From IMG/VR virus record IMGVR_UViG_3300037488_001720, positions 1-20,916 of that record: a DNA stretch of 20,916 nucleotides; one strand, given 5' to 3'. The position numbers and the translations under genes are program-made. Under the pieces are notes generated by a model. That model ran no database searches, had not been told where the DNA came from, and was given only the letters and a program-made list of their open reading frames with translations. Positions 5,705 to 13,586 of this stretch are shown here, in pieces (position 1 is the first letter of the stretch; the number at the start of each line of letters is the position of its first letter). The stretch is from a virus.

Positions 5705-5921
5705 AACATTTCCTCTTTTTTGGTGAGAGAGCATTTGCTCGGGTGGGGTTTGCGGTGTATGAGTGTTGTATGGGTGCGGGTGCGGGTGTGGATAGGAGTG
5801 TAATGGGTGGGGGTGGGTCTTGGTTCGCACACGGTACGTTCATGATGTGGTCACTTTGCCAGCCACAACGTGAGCATAAATAATTATTCACTGGTTGTTC
5901 GACCCATACGTGATAATACAT
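5694..5921 (-). CDS. Small putative zinc-binding protein, 75 aa
   Basis: The N-terminal half has CSRCGWQ (C16, C19) and a third cysteine in VPCANQ (C31), resembling half of a zinc ribbon. C72 and C73 near the end could complete a site. Residues 36-60 are Pro/Ala-rich and look unstructured. The ATG at 5921 directly follows a duplicated copy of the vWA gene's stop (TAA ATG), with only a distant AAGG upstream. Translation probably depends on reinitiation after the vWA gene. It overlaps the next small gene by 11 bp. The CxxC motif argues for real coding; the lack of a ribosome-binding site and the low-complexity centre argue for caution. Confidence 0.5.
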   Translation of the reverse strand: MYYHVWVEQPVNNYLCSRCGWQSDHIMNVPCANQDPPPPITLLSTPAPAPIQHSYTANPTRANALSPKKRKCCGK

Positions 5922-5951
5922 TTAACTTAGTGCCTTTTAACTTAGTGCCTT
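5922..5951. repeat. Perfect 15-bp tandem duplication across the vWA gene stop codon
   Basis: TTAACTTAGTGCCTT occurs at 5922-5936 and again at 5937-5951 with no mismatch. On the minus strand each copy reads AAG GCA CTA AGT TAA, so the last four codons and the stop of the vWA gene are duplicated in frame behind the first stop. Confidence 0.95.
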
Positions 5952-6623
5952 ACATAAAACGTTTTCTATTTCTGCAACGGTAAAATTAGTATCCCAGAGT
6001 TGACCATTCGTTGCTTCCGTGATAGCGGTTGCTTGTCCCCCCACACAATTGGAAAACCTATATTTACCGTCGAGACCCAGCCACGCGGATTCGGGTCCGG
6101 GTATCTTATAACTGATCCCATAGACTTTGAGTCGATCCACATCGGTGAGCGAACTAATGGTATCGTTTAGAGTTGGGTAAGGGTACCCTTTTTCACCATC
6201 GCAATGACCAGGGTTATCCCCACCCCAAATAATAATGCGTTTAACGTTCGCATCTGTACGACCCGTAAGTGTTGTAAACCATTCGTCACCAGCGTGTTTT
6301 AAAGCGGATAAATTTTGCTCTTGTTGATCGTCACCACCACCTGCATACATCCAATTGATTGTGGACTGTACTAAACCATAATCATTCGTGAACGGCAATC
6401 TAAGATTCCAACCGTTAGCGTATGGTCCCCTATCCTCGTAATCCCGATAATCAGCCACACCCCAGCGACACGTAGGCGAATTAAACTTATTTTTTAAACT
6501 ACTAAAAATAAGTTTTAAAGCTTCCAAATAGGAACTCATACTTCCCGTCGTATCCGTCAACAATAAAATATCACTATTACGACACGTACAGCCGCAACAA
6601 CAACCAGCCGAAAATCTAAACAC
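5937..6623 (-). CDS. von Willebrand factor A (vWA) domain virion-associated protein
   Basis: Residues 18-29 (DILLLTDTTGSM) form the first strand and MIDAS metal site (D24, T26, S28). GGGDDQQEQNLSAL (95-108) fits the second conserved loop of secreted vWA families, and IIIWGGDNPGH (130-140) supplies a later metal-site acidic residue (D136). The domain fills most of the 228 residues. A cysteine knot-like N-terminus (CCCGCTC, residues 8-14) precedes it and is unusual in a virion protein. vWA domains bind proteins or glycans through a divalent cation. Downstream of the tail-tip genes, a tail-tip or receptor-binding role is likely, by inference. The start is GTG at 6623 with a G-rich Shine-Dalgarno, overlapping the preceding gene by 8 bp. 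Confidence 0.85.
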   Translation of the reverse strand: MFRFSAGCCCGCTCRNSDILLLTDTTGSMSSYLEALKLIFSSLKNKFNSPTCRWGVADYRDYEDRGPYANGWNLRLPFTNDYGLVQSTINWMYAGGGDDQQEQNLSALKHAGDEWFTTLTGRTDANVKRIIIWGGDNPGHCDGEKGYPYPTLNDTISSLTDVDRLKVYGISYKIPGPESAWLGLDGKYRFSNCVGGQATAITEATNGQLWDTNFTVAEIENVLCKALS

Positions 6624-7422
6624 GAGTACCCCCCATATAACTTAGGAGTTGCACCCCCGTACTCGTATCACTGGAACAGACCGCCGACGTGATCACCCAC
6701 CCACCATTCGTGTAAGTACAAATAACCCGATCACCCGCCAAAATTTGTTCATCACCACTTAATAACCAATCTTTACAAATCACAAATAGGTTCGTATCAG
6801 AACACTCCGTAGTGCGACATGTACCCGATGAGACTTGAACACGAATAGCCGTATCCTCGGCATTGATAGTGCTTTCAGAAACGCCTAGGATCGATTGTAG
6901 CGGGGTTAAGTAGATCCAACAGTATGAATGCTCCGTATCGGTTGCTTCGTTGTCTAGCACGAACCAGCCGGGGTATTCCCATGTGAGCGTGGGGTCGTTG
7001 GGGGTGAGTCCCCAAATCTCACCAGCAATCGGGGGACCGTAACCCGTATCCGTATAGATTGCTCTACAGGGACCAGATACGGTACACTTGCCAATGGCTT
7101 GGGGTTCGAGGTCTTCTTCTGCGACCACGTACCAGCCAACTTCGTCATTAGGTTTAGTACCTTTAAGTGTGCTTATATCCACCATTCCAGTGATTTTAAT
7201 AATGCTACCTTTTAAGAGTTTAACTGGATCATCATTGCGTATTCGCCATGATGAGTTACTTGATGTATCCACGCCTAGGTGAACACCGCCTGCATCGTGA
7301 ACAACTCTTACGCCGGAACCGTACATGTTGCCGAGTCGTCTTAGTTCGTTGACAATGAGGTTCATGTCATCGCTAGTGAGGATTTTCCCTTTATTAAATG
7401 TGGGTAGTTTTCGGTGTTGCAT
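6616..7422 (-). CDS. Putative tail-tip/virion structural protein, 268 aa
   Basis: No family is recognised with confidence. The N-terminus (LPTFNKGKILTSDDMNLIVN) resembles the start of many phage tail appendage proteins. The rest is strand-rich with many Gly, Thr and Trp residues and about eight cysteines (such as CTVSGPC and CRTTEC), more than usual for cytoplasmic proteins. A basic AAAGG Shine-Dalgarno precedes the ATG. It lies between the distal tail candidate and the vWA gene and overlaps the latter by 8 bp. Structural role inferred from position. The shared cysteine richness with the vWA protein hints that the two may assemble together. Confidence 0.75.
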   Translation of the reverse strand: MQHRKLPTFNKGKILTSDDMNLIVNELRRLGNMYGSGVRVVHDAGGVHLGVDTSSNSSWRIRNDDPVKLLKGSIIKITGMVDISTLKGTKPNDEVGWYVVAEEDLEPQAIGKCTVSGPCRAIYTDTGYGPPIAGEIWGLTPNDPTLTWEYPGWFVLDNEATDTEHSYCWIYLTPLQSILGVSESTINAEDTAIRVQVSSGTCRTTECSDTNLFVICKDWLLSGDEQILAGDRVICTYTNGGWVITSAVCSSDTSTGVQLLSYMGGTRV

Positions 7423-7431
7423 CTTAACCTT

Positions 7432-8232
7432 TTAATAGAATAATAGTTCGAGGTTTGTGTACCCGTATTGGGACTCTTGTCCTTCTTTCATGACCTTTTG
7501 GTACTTAGCAATTGCGGGTCGCCAGACACCATCCCACCCGAGTCCTTCGTTGACTCTGACCCCGAACTTTAAATCTCTTTCATATAGTGCGATCCCCGTA
7601 TCAATGGTTTGGGTTTGAAAGGACTCTTGAACGCCTAGGAACCGTACTTGACCTACCCCGAACGAGTCGTACCCCATTGGTACCATCGCATTGTTCAGCA
7701 TACCCATTGCGTCACTGTAAGCGTCTAAACGTAACCGAGGCATATAACGTTGCTTAAAGGTGACCTCTAAATATGGAAATACCATGTAGGGTGTGCTATC
7801 TTCGGTGGTGAGTTTTTTTCCGTAGTCGGGTGATTGCGTACCACCAGTTGCGGTGGCTCCCCAGACGAGTCCTGCGTCTTTGAGTTGAATACCCTCAGCG
7901 GCTATTTCGACTCGAATGTCAAATACGTTGTGGTTTAAGTCGAGCATTTTTTCTACGGCGAATGTTGCGGTTAGTCTAGCACAGTAGAAATCACCGTACA
8001 TGAATCCTTGGGGTTCTATGTCGACTGATACGCAATGGAGTCCTTGGGTGCCTACGCTGAGAATCCACGGGACTTCGAAGTAGGATGCACTACCGTACCT
8101 ACCTCCAATTAATGCTCGGACGGCTTCTAAGCGTTCGAGCCATAAGCAACGTAGTTCGACGGTTACTTGTGATTGATCTTTGTCCCAGCGTTCGTTTAAC
8201 GTTTTTACGTATTGTAAACTTGCGAAACTCAT
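7432..8232 (-). CDS. Putative distal tail/baseplate protein, 266 aa
   Basis: This is the first gene after the tape measure, the slot usually taken by the distal tail protein in siphoviruses. The 266 residues are predicted strand-rich with aromatic patches (FYCARLTATFAVEKM, MVFPYLEVTFKQRYMP), in keeping with a tail-tip ring protein. I see no enzymatic motif. The ATG has GAGG six bases upstream. The assignment comes from synteny and composition, not from a recognised domain; a minor tail protein is the alternative. Confidence 0.7.
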   Translation of the reverse strand: MSFASLQYVKTLNERWDKDQSQVTVELRCLWLERLEAVRALIGGRYGSASYFEVPWILSVGTQGLHCVSVDIEPQGFMYGDFYCARLTATFAVEKMLDLNHNVFDIRVEIAAEGIQLKDAGLVWGATATGGTQSPDYGKKLTTEDSTPYMVFPYLEVTFKQRYMPRLRLDAYSDAMGMLNNAMVPMGYDSFGVGQVRFLGVQESFQTQTIDTGIALYERDLKFGVRVNEGLGWDGVWRPAIAKYQKVMKEGQESQYGYTNLELLFY

Positions 8233-8242
8233 GTGTGTCCTC

Positions 8243-10012
8243 TTATTTCAATAATGCGTATGCGGAGTCCATTGTGTTTTTAGCACCCGCCGTGAACCAA
8301 TCGTATAGACTTTTGATTGTCTTGGCCATTTCGGTGGTGTTTTCGGCGGTTTTCTTTTGTGGGTCGTCGCCACCCATGATACCGGATTGCATCTTTTTCC
8401 AGTCATCCCCGAGAGCGGTCCAACTGACTTTATCTTCTTTTTCTTTTTTGCCAACTTCACCGGGTAATCCTGCGGCTCCTTCTAATGCTTTTTTAATTGC
8501 GTCCTTAGCCGCATCTTTACCCATTGGACCGTTGTCTTTTAGTTTATCGAGAAACTTGTTAATGCCTTCTTGTTGACCTGCGGTTGCTTTTTTGAGTGCT
8601 GCTTCAGCCGCTATGGTTCCCGAAGATGCCGAAAGCGTTGGCATAGCGTTTTTGCGTTCGTCAATCGCTTTTTGTTCGGCTAAACCAGCGGCTCTCATCT
8701 CGTTAAACTTTGCTGCTAATGCGGGGTTTTTAGCGAGTGCTTGGGTATCCCAATTTTGGGAACCAGAACGACCGTACATTGCTTCCCCAGCAACACCCAT
8801 CCCACCAAACATACCGGCTTTGCCGTACCGTTTACCTTTATCGAGTAAACCTTCTTCTTTAATCAAACCATTCTCACGCATAAACGCATCAATCTCCGCT
8901 TCTTTTGTCCCCACATTTAACGGTGATTGTCCATACGCATTTTTCTGTACCTCATCACGCATGAAATCCGGCATAGGTAAAGCAAGAATTGCTTCGGATG
9001 CTTTCGACACTAGTGCATCAAACATCTTCTTAAAAACATCATCAAAAATCTTCTCAACCATCTTACCCAACCACTGGAACAAATCGTACATGTACATAAC
9101 CAAAACATTAAACGCTGCTTTAACAATCTCAAAAGATTCATTCCAATTGATAATAGCGTACGTAATGATCGCCAACTTCTCACCCACCTGCGTGAAAAAC
9201 TTATTAAAACCTTCTTTGAGTGCTTCCACCCAATCCGACATCGTCTTGATTTCCGTACCCCATCGCAAATTAATAAACTCCTGAGCGGTAATCATGAGTG
9301 CTTCCAACCAATTAATAACATTATCCAACTCCGAAGCAACGTACTTAATGACAGGTAATAGGTTCTCACCCATTTTAGTATACAAGTTATTGATACTACC
9401 GAGCATATGGTCGAACGCACCCTTGGTAGTTTCTAAATCACCAGCCAGCATATCCGTACCCTGCCGAGCCATATCCATGACCACCTTCCACTTTTCCTCA
9501 ATGGAAGACACCCTAGCAATCGCTGGATACATCTTATCCAATGCTTTCGTCTTACCTGCGAGCAACGCTTGTAACATCCGCAAACCTTCTTGCGGTTCCA
9601 CCCCCGCACGCTTCGACCACGTCACGCTCACCGCCGTCAATCGTTCCGCTTGCTCTGCGGTCAAACCCATCTCTAAACCGATCTGCATCAACCCACGAGT
9701 TGTCTCACGACTCGTATTCGAGATCGACCACAACGCTTTCTCTAACGCATGAAACCGAGCCATACCCGATTCCACATCCTGACCCGTAGCGGCTAACACG
9801 TCCCGCATGTCATCTAGTGCTTCTTCTAAGTCCATTGCTTTCTTAGCGGCGAACCCAATACCAGCCGCTAGACCACCACCAATAGCAAGAGTTTTTAACG
9901 AGAAACCTAGTGGGTTCAAAATACCCAGAATACCACCTAGTGCTGCTTTGACCTTCTCAGCACCCGTGACGGTTACGTTGATTGCCGCTTCAGATAAAGT
10001 AAATGCTGCCAT
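8243..10012 (-). CDS. Tail tape measure protein
   Basis: The 589-residue protein has the features of a tape measure. It is largely helical and Ala-rich, with a hydrophobic glycine-rich segment (residues about 24-57, including LAIGGGLAAGIGFAAKKAM). Residues 60-230 match tape-measure N-terminal domains (DMRDVLAATGQ, LMQIGLEMGLTAEQAERL, GDLETTKGAFDHMLGSI). A low-complexity Lys/Ala/Gly region lies at 430-540. The established scaling of about 0.15 nm per residue predicts a tail of roughly 85-90 nm, assuming no processing. It follows the frameshifted chaperone pair, as in lambda-like tails. AAGGGG lies upstream of the ATG. No peptidase or transglycosylase motif is visible. Confidence 0.92.
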   Translation of the reverse strand: MAAFTLSEAAINVTVTGAEKVKAALGGILGILNPLGFSLKTLAIGGGLAAGIGFAAKKAMDLEEALDDMRDVLAATGQDVESGMARFHALEKALWSISNTSRETTRGLMQIGLEMGLTAEQAERLTAVSVTWSKRAGVEPQEGLRMLQALLAGKTKALDKMYPAIARVSSIEEKWKVVMDMARQGTDMLAGDLETTKGAFDHMLGSINNLYTKMGENLLPVIKYVASELDNVINWLEALMITAQEFINLRWGTEIKTMSDWVEALKEGFNKFFTQVGEKLAIITYAIINWNESFEIVKAAFNVLVMYMYDLFQWLGKMVEKIFDDVFKKMFDALVSKASEAILALPMPDFMRDEVQKNAYGQSPLNVGTKEAEIDAFMRENGLIKEEGLLDKGKRYGKAGMFGGMGVAGEAMYGRSGSQNWDTQALAKNPALAAKFNEMRAAGLAEQKAIDERKNAMPTLSASSGTIAAEAALKKATAGQQEGINKFLDKLKDNGPMGKDAAKDAIKKALEGAAGLPGEVGKKEKEDKVSWTALGDDWKKMQSGIMGGDDPQKKTAENTTEMAKTIKSLYDWFTAGAKNTMDSAYALLK

Positions 10013-10039
10013 AATTAGTATTTACCCCTTAAATGTATT

Positions 10040-10659
10040 TTATCCGAACAACATTTCTAAGTGTTCTTCCTCCATGTCAATGATTTCATCATCACCATCA
10101 TTAGAAGATAAGAAAATACATAAAATCTCATCGGGGTACAATGAACGCACACTCAGAGGCGTCCACTTAAACTTCTTAGCGGCAATCGGGTAGATAAAAG
10201 TTGGGTCTAAGATGAACCTTTCTTCGGTCGAGACCCCTTTTTTTCGGGAGTCTTACCCTTAGCAACATCCAACTCATCCTCCGTCATCGCACCCGTGAGA
10301 ATCACCAATTTCTCAGCAATTTCTGCTAGCATATCCATTGATAGAATCGATTCAATCTTAGCAACCGTAATATCAGCATACTTTTGCTTTAAACTGAGTC
10401 TTAACATTTCCGCTTGAACATCAAACTCGGTAATGGCTAAGAGACCATCCTGACGGGTGACCTTCTTCTTAGAACAATCCACCCGTATTTGCGTGGATTG
10501 TTCTTTAAACTCCTCGGGGTCCGTGAACATGGGTCGCATACGCTGAAAGAGAACCCATTCCCGATACTGTAAGTATTGATCTAAATCAATCAAATCCCCG
10601 TACGTGAGTTTTGACAATTGGTAGGATTGACCATCCGTACCTTTAAACGATAGTTCCAC
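10040..10659 (-). CDS. Tail assembly chaperone fusion gpGT (-1 frameshift product)
   Basis: This is the predicted 206-residue product of a -1 ribosomal frameshift at A AAA AAG (10243-10237). It has the first 141 residues of gpG and then 65 residues read in the -1 frame, beginning GVSTEERFILDPTFIYPIAA and ending EEEHLEMLFG before TAA at 10042-10040. The extension is protein-like and acidic near its end, and explains the otherwise empty 10013-10206 gap before the tape measure. In lambda and many long-tailed phages the minor gpGT product bridges tape measure and tail-tube subunits during assembly. The arrangement here is the same, although the sequence is unrelated as far as I can tell. Confidence 0.85.
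10207..10659 (-). CDS. Tail assembly chaperone gpG, 150 aa
   Basis: This is the 0-frame product upstream of the slip site. An N-terminal strand pair (MELSFKGTDGQSYQLSKLTY) is followed by helices (DLIDLDQYLQYREWVL, AEMLRLSLKQKYADITVAKI) and a basic tail after the slip site (GSRPKKGSS). This composition and its position between tail tube and tape measure match gpG chaperones, which coat the tape measure before tube polymerisation. The 0-frame protein is expected to be the major product, with gpGT the minor one. Confidence 0.85.
   Translation of the reverse strand: MELSFKGTDGQSYQLSKLTYGDLIDLDQYLQYREWVLFQRMRPMFTDPEEFKEQSTQIRVDCSKKKVTRQDGLLAITEFDVQAEMLRLSLKQKYADITVAKIESILSMDMLAEIAEKLVILTGAMTEDELDVAKGKTPEKKGSRPKKGSS
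10237..10243 (-). promoter_or_regulatory. Programmed -1 frameshift slippery site A AAA AAG
   Basis: In the gpG frame the codons are GAA AAA AAG GGG, so the heptamer A AAA AAG sits in the correct X XXY YYZ phase. It is the most efficient slip sequence known in Escherichia coli (dnaX type). The zero frame stops ten codons later and the -1 frame stays open for 65 codons. Only a short GGTC/GACC pairing is obvious just downstream, so any stimulatory structure needs folding to identify. Confidence 0.85.
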
Positions 10660-10712
10660 TTGTAACCCTTCTTTCTAAGTGCTGTGCAGATCGGTGCTGT
10701 TTTTCAGTTCCA

Positions 10713-11090
10713 TTAGGTAATGGTAACTTCACCGCTGGACTCAAAAGAACACGTTACGGTCACAAGACCTTGGTTCCCTTTTTTCATGTCGAAGTCGTAT
10801 ATGGCGGCGGAAAACGCAATCGTCTTATTACCAACGTTCGCCACAAAAGTACCCAATGTGTCCGCCATCGGAGCCGGTAAGTTACCAGTACCTATTTTAG
10901 TATCTTCCCAAGGAAACTCCATTGTACCCGTAAGTTTTTTAGAACCTTTCGGAAATTGTTCCGGCCACCCGCCGCCGCCTTGAAAAAGTAACTCGATCTT
11001 CTCACGCTCGAATTTCAGATTCACGCTCGTGTTCTCGTAATTAATACCACTAACAGTCAATGTACCTTCTAATGCGTATGCTTTCGACAT
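10713..11090 (-). CDS. Putative major tail (tube) protein, 125 aa
   Basis: This small strand-rich protein is placed between the tail terminator candidate and the chaperone pair, the usual tube-protein slot. Alternating hydrophobic strands are clear (ALEGTLTVSGINYENTSVNL, KTIAFSAAIYDFDM, GLVTVTCSFESSGEVTIT). It is shorter than lambda gpV but within the range of compact tube proteins. A glycine-rich turn (QGGGGW) follows the third strand. The ATG has GAGG ten bases upstream. The call is from synteny and composition. Confidence 0.75.
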   Translation of the reverse strand: MSKAYALEGTLTVSGINYENTSVNLKFEREKIELLFQGGGGWPEQFPKGSKKLTGTMEFPWEDTKIGTGNLPAPMADTLGTFVANVGNKTIAFSAAIYDFDMKKGNQGLVTVTCSFESSGEVTIT

Positions 11091-11134
11091 AATTAAAAAT
11101 CCTCTTTTAAAAGATACTGTATTTATCTACCCAA

Positions 11135-11554
11135 CTATATTTTTTGAGTCGTATAAAGCAACTGTAAAAAACCCGACCAATTATCGAGTTCCCAAAATGC
11201 TTGACGATACGACCCCGGAGCCACCACCACACCCACCACCTCACACGAATCAATCAACCCCAACTCCGCACCCAAAAAACAATCCTCCAACGCATCCAAC
11301 AATTGAACCACTTCCACCCGAGACCTAGCAAAAACATTAAATTGTATTTTCTCATTATCCACTCGAAACGTCGCATCAAACCCCTCGGATAACTTAGTCG
11401 TACCGAGTTCCTGAACGATCATATATGGTAAACTCACATCACTATCGGACTCAAAATCAGCCACCATCTTCCCCGTACCTATCAAATTACGCAATGCACC
11501 CGCACCCGCATTATTCGTATAATAATCAACTATCGCCGCAATTAAATCAATCAT
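11135..11554 (-). CDS. Tail terminator/completion protein (DUF3168-like)
   Basis: The 139-residue protein has the plan of gpU-like tail terminators. An N-terminal helix (MIDLIAAIVDYYTNNAGAG) is followed by strands (LPYMIVQEL), then IQFNVFARSRVEVVQLLDAL, where a strand leads into a long helix as in DUF3168 proteins, and a final strand set. These proteins cap the tail tube and fix its length. Its ATG overlaps the stop of the gp10-like gene by 4 bp (11551-11554), indicating translational coupling. Confidence 0.78.
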   Translation of the reverse strand: MIDLIAAIVDYYTNNAGAGALRNLIGTGKMVADFESDSDVSLPYMIVQELGTTKLSEGFDATFRVDNEKIQFNVFARSRVEVVQLLDALEDCFLGAELGLIDSCEVVGVVVAPGSYRQAFWELDNWSGFLQLLYTTQKI

Positions 11555-11913
11555 TCTATCGGATCTCCTACTACAATTTGATTCACAGCATCCGACTTAT
11601 CCGTTAAAGTAACCCCAATAAACGGACGAGCATCCATCTTACTAGTACCCGCTTCCAAATACTTCGCATAATCCGTCTCAACACCCACCGTCAAACTCAA
11701 CTTATTCACATTCGGTTGAACACTAGCAATTAAACGACCCGACCGAGACCCCGGTGGTTCACCCGGCGACGACACCGCACGAGACCCAATCTTCGACCTA
11801 ATCGCATCCGCCAACATATCCCCCGCTAACGCTAACCGTTGTTCCAAAGTATCATTTAATAACTCAACGTATTGTTTGCTATTATCCGTATAAGTCAACT
11901 CAAACTCCGGCAT
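11551..11913 (-). CDS. HK97 gp10-like head-tail joining/tail completion protein
   Basis: The C-terminal half carries the hallmark of this family, TDYAKYLEAGTSKMDARPFI (residues about 80-99). A basic loop with SSPGEPPGSRSGRL (49-62) and an N-terminal helical region precede it. At 120 residues it is of usual length. It acts at the neck, preparing the head side or tail end for joining. It starts one base into the stop of the preceding gene (TAATG) and is followed by a 4-bp overlap, so this stretch is a tightly coupled translational block. Confidence 0.88.
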   Translation of the reverse strand: MPEFELTYTDNSKQYVELLNDTLEQRLALAGDMLADAIRSKIGSRAVSSPGEPPGSRSGRLIASVQPNVNKLSLTVGVETDYAKYLEAGTSKMDARPFIGVTLTDKSDAVNQIVVGDPIE

Positions 11914-12263
11914 TACAGCACCTCAGATTGAACGTCAATTTGGAATACCCGATCCAAACCAGATAAGTTTTTCTTACCCACCACACGATAATTCAACCCC
12001 TTATACGTCAATCGATCCTTCACCTTAATCAATTCCCAAATCGTCTTTTCTAACGTGAACACTACCGCACTAACTCTCTCATCACGCTGCTTATATTCCG
12101 TAAACACCTCGGTAGTAGGATCTTGCCAAGCACATTGAACGTGAGCGTACGTTGGAACCGTGGGATAACTAGCCACCTGACCCCCACCCGATAATGTGAA
12201 AGTAACTGGATAGAAATCAAAAGAATGTATCATCAAACGATACGGTGTCATATTTAAACCCAT
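11913..12263 (-). CDS. Head closure (stopper) protein, 116 aa
   Basis: This is a compact strand-rich protein with the motif DRLTYKGLNYRVVGKKNLSG (residues about 84-103), typical of head-tail joining stoppers of the SPP1 gp16/HK97 gp7-type group. The order connector, stopper, gp10-like, terminator matches these phages. It joins the preceding gene through a one-base TAATG overlap. The first five residues before MTPYRL could be omitted if the second ATG is used. Confidence 0.75.
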   Translation of the reverse strand: MGLNMTPYRLMIHSFDFYPVTFTLSGGGQVASYPTVPTYAHVQCAWQDPTTEVFTEYKQRDERVSAVVFTLEKTIWELIKVKDRLTYKGLNYRVVGKKNLSGLDRVFQIDVQSEVL

Positions 12264-13099
12264 TACACAACCCTCCGCACACGATACAACGCTAGAATCT
12301 TCCGATCCGTAACCAAGAGATCCTCGGGTGAGAAAATCGAATAACTGTAAGAACCCAACGTTTCCGAACTCATAATTTGATCATTCGCATAAAACTGTTT
12401 AACCAGTTTGCTAGTTACCAACAGGATCGGATCGGGTACTGTTAAAAAACCACCCACGTATACTACCCGAACCTTCGTCCAGCGTGGTAAAGTTGATGCA
12501 TAATATGACCACGGATAAAATCCTAATTCAAAAGGAATATCGGTATGAACGATACCCGTGTCTACATCACACTGATACCACCCATCCACGTCCTTCCACA
12601 GGTCTAACTTAGTTTTACCCATCTGTTGTGGGATAATATCACTGGAGCATAAGTTACCAGAGTCAGCACCCACTAAACTCACCACCCACGGCGACGGTGT
12701 AGCCGCTACGATAGCGTTGAGCGTGGTATGGGTAATAAACGGCAGAACGGTCTCGGTGCGTGTACCGTTCACCCAAGCGTTTAAATAGATTGCGGTCGTA
12801 CTTGTACTCACTGATACATTCGTAGCGGTGGGGTGTGTAAATTGTAGGACTTCCGTACCCACGCTACACAACCGAATCACTCGTTCCACGGGTGGTGAGT
12901 TAAGTATGATCGTACCATCTTGCTGGACTTTATATTGCTCATCTAACTCACACTTTAAAAAGGTGCGACCACAATATTTTTCAATAAACTCACTTGCCGC
13001 TCGGATCAGAGCAGATACCCGCATCCGATCCGCATCACTCGTGATAATTAAATCACTAAAAAACGGGTGAGCGTAAGTAAACCAACAGGAAATGCTCAT
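12263..13099 (-). CDS. Head-tail connector (gp6/gp15-like adaptor) with large insertion
   Basis: The N-terminal helices (DRMRVSALIRAASEFIEKYC, then GRTF) and the C-terminal block (VRVVYVGGFLTVPDPILLVT, with LGSYSYSI about 25 residues later) match the connector family that binds the portal. Members are usually about 100-200 residues; this one has 278. The extra length is a Thr/Ser/Val-rich, strand-like region around residues 75-190 (such as TNVSVSTSTTAIYLNAWVNG). The insert could decorate the neck or interact with the next protein. It overlaps the 100-residue gene by 4 bp. Confidence 0.82.
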   Translation of the reverse strand: MSISCWFTYAHPFFSDLIITSDADRMRVSALIRAASEFIEKYCGRTFLKCELDEQYKVQQDGTIILNSPPVERVIRLCSVGTEVLQFTHPTATNVSVSTSTTAIYLNAWVNGTRTETVLPFITHTTLNAIVAATPSPWVVSLVGADSGNLCSSDIIPQQMGKTKLDLWKDVDGWYQCDVDTGIVHTDIPFELGFYPWSYYASTLPRWTKVRVVYVGGFLTVPDPILLVTSKLVKQFYANDQIMSSETLGSYSYSIFSPEDLLVTDRKILALYRVRRVV

Positions 13100-13398
13100 T
13101 CTTCGAATCCTCTAAAAGCGGCTATTTCAGTACGTCGTCTACGTTCAATCGATGCACCCTCGGTTGCTTCGACCTCAACCAAATATTCCCCACAGGTTAA
13201 ATGTTCGCTTGCGGATGCGGGGTAAGTACCACGATAACACCCATTTGATCCCGCTACGTGGAGCATGGTGAACGTGTAGGGGGTGGTATCGTTTTCCCAT
13301 ACGGTTGCGGTCACGGTAGCGGTATTGATCCACTCCAACGTGATACTATCCCGCATACCTTCCCAATAAAAGATTGTGTCAGAGTCTAAGTAAATCAT
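13096..13398 (-). CDS. Small beta-sandwich-like neck/head protein, 100 aa
   Basis: This strand-rich protein has alternating hydrophobic residues (DSITLEWINTATVTATVWEN, CGEYLVEVEATEG), suggesting an immunoglobulin-like fold. No family is recognised. Similar small beta proteins encoded next to connectors in other phages are neck or decoration proteins, so that is the inferred role. It shares ATGA overlaps with both neighbours (13096-13099 and 13395-13398), so it is translated as part of the connector block. Confidence 0.7.
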   Translation of the reverse strand: MIYLDSDTIFYWEGMRDSITLEWINTATVTATVWENDTTPYTFTMLHVAGSNGCYRGTYPASASEHLTCGEYLVEVEATEGASIERRRRTEIAAFRGFEE

Positions 13399-13586
13399 TT
13401 TACCCTCTTAATTATTCGTTGTACCCGAGCATCCTCGGCTCTCAATGCTCGGTCTTTTAGTGTTTCTGTCCCAGTGTTTAGGTGTTTCTTGATACCCCAT
13501 TCCGTATTGGCTAACTCTTCACTTAGGTAAATCACCTTTTTATTAAAAGCATCATGAATGCTTTTATCAGCATACTTTTTCAACAT
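13395..13586 (-). CDS. Small basic helical protein, 63 aa
   Basis: This Lys/Arg-rich, mostly helical protein (LKKYADKSIHDAFNKK, KDRALRAEDARVQRIIKRVK) is of unknown function. It is the first gene after the capsid terminator and overlaps the next gene by 4 bp. The upstream sequence has no obvious Shine-Dalgarno. An isolated TATAAT (minus strand, 13656-13651) about 65 bases upstream could belong to a promoter for the connector block, though no good -35 accompanies it. A role at the head vertex or in DNA contact is only a guess from charge and position. Confidence 0.65.
   Translation of the reverse strand: MLKKYADKSIHDAFNKKVIYLSEELANTEWGIKKHLNTGTETLKDRALRAEDARVQRIIKRVK

Noticed and set aside
5705-5830. 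In-frame upstream extension of the 65-residue gene, His/Pro-rich
   Set aside because: Low-complexity composition, overlap with a CxxC-containing frame and a good Shine-Dalgarno at GTG 5704 argue against it.
8592-9284. Long plus-strand open frame of 230 codons opposite the tape measure gene
   Set aside because: Antisense shadow of a strongly supported gene, with no ribosome-binding site and shadow-like Ser/Ala/Ile composition.
9807-10193. Plus-strand open frame over the gap between chaperone and tape measure
   Set aside because: The minus-strand -1 frame gives a better explanation as the gpGT extension.
11103-11114. 12-bp palindrome TCTTTTAAAAGA between tail terminator and tail tube genes
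   Set aside because: Simple AT-rich palindrome overlapping a ribosome-binding region; too weak to claim as an operator or terminator.
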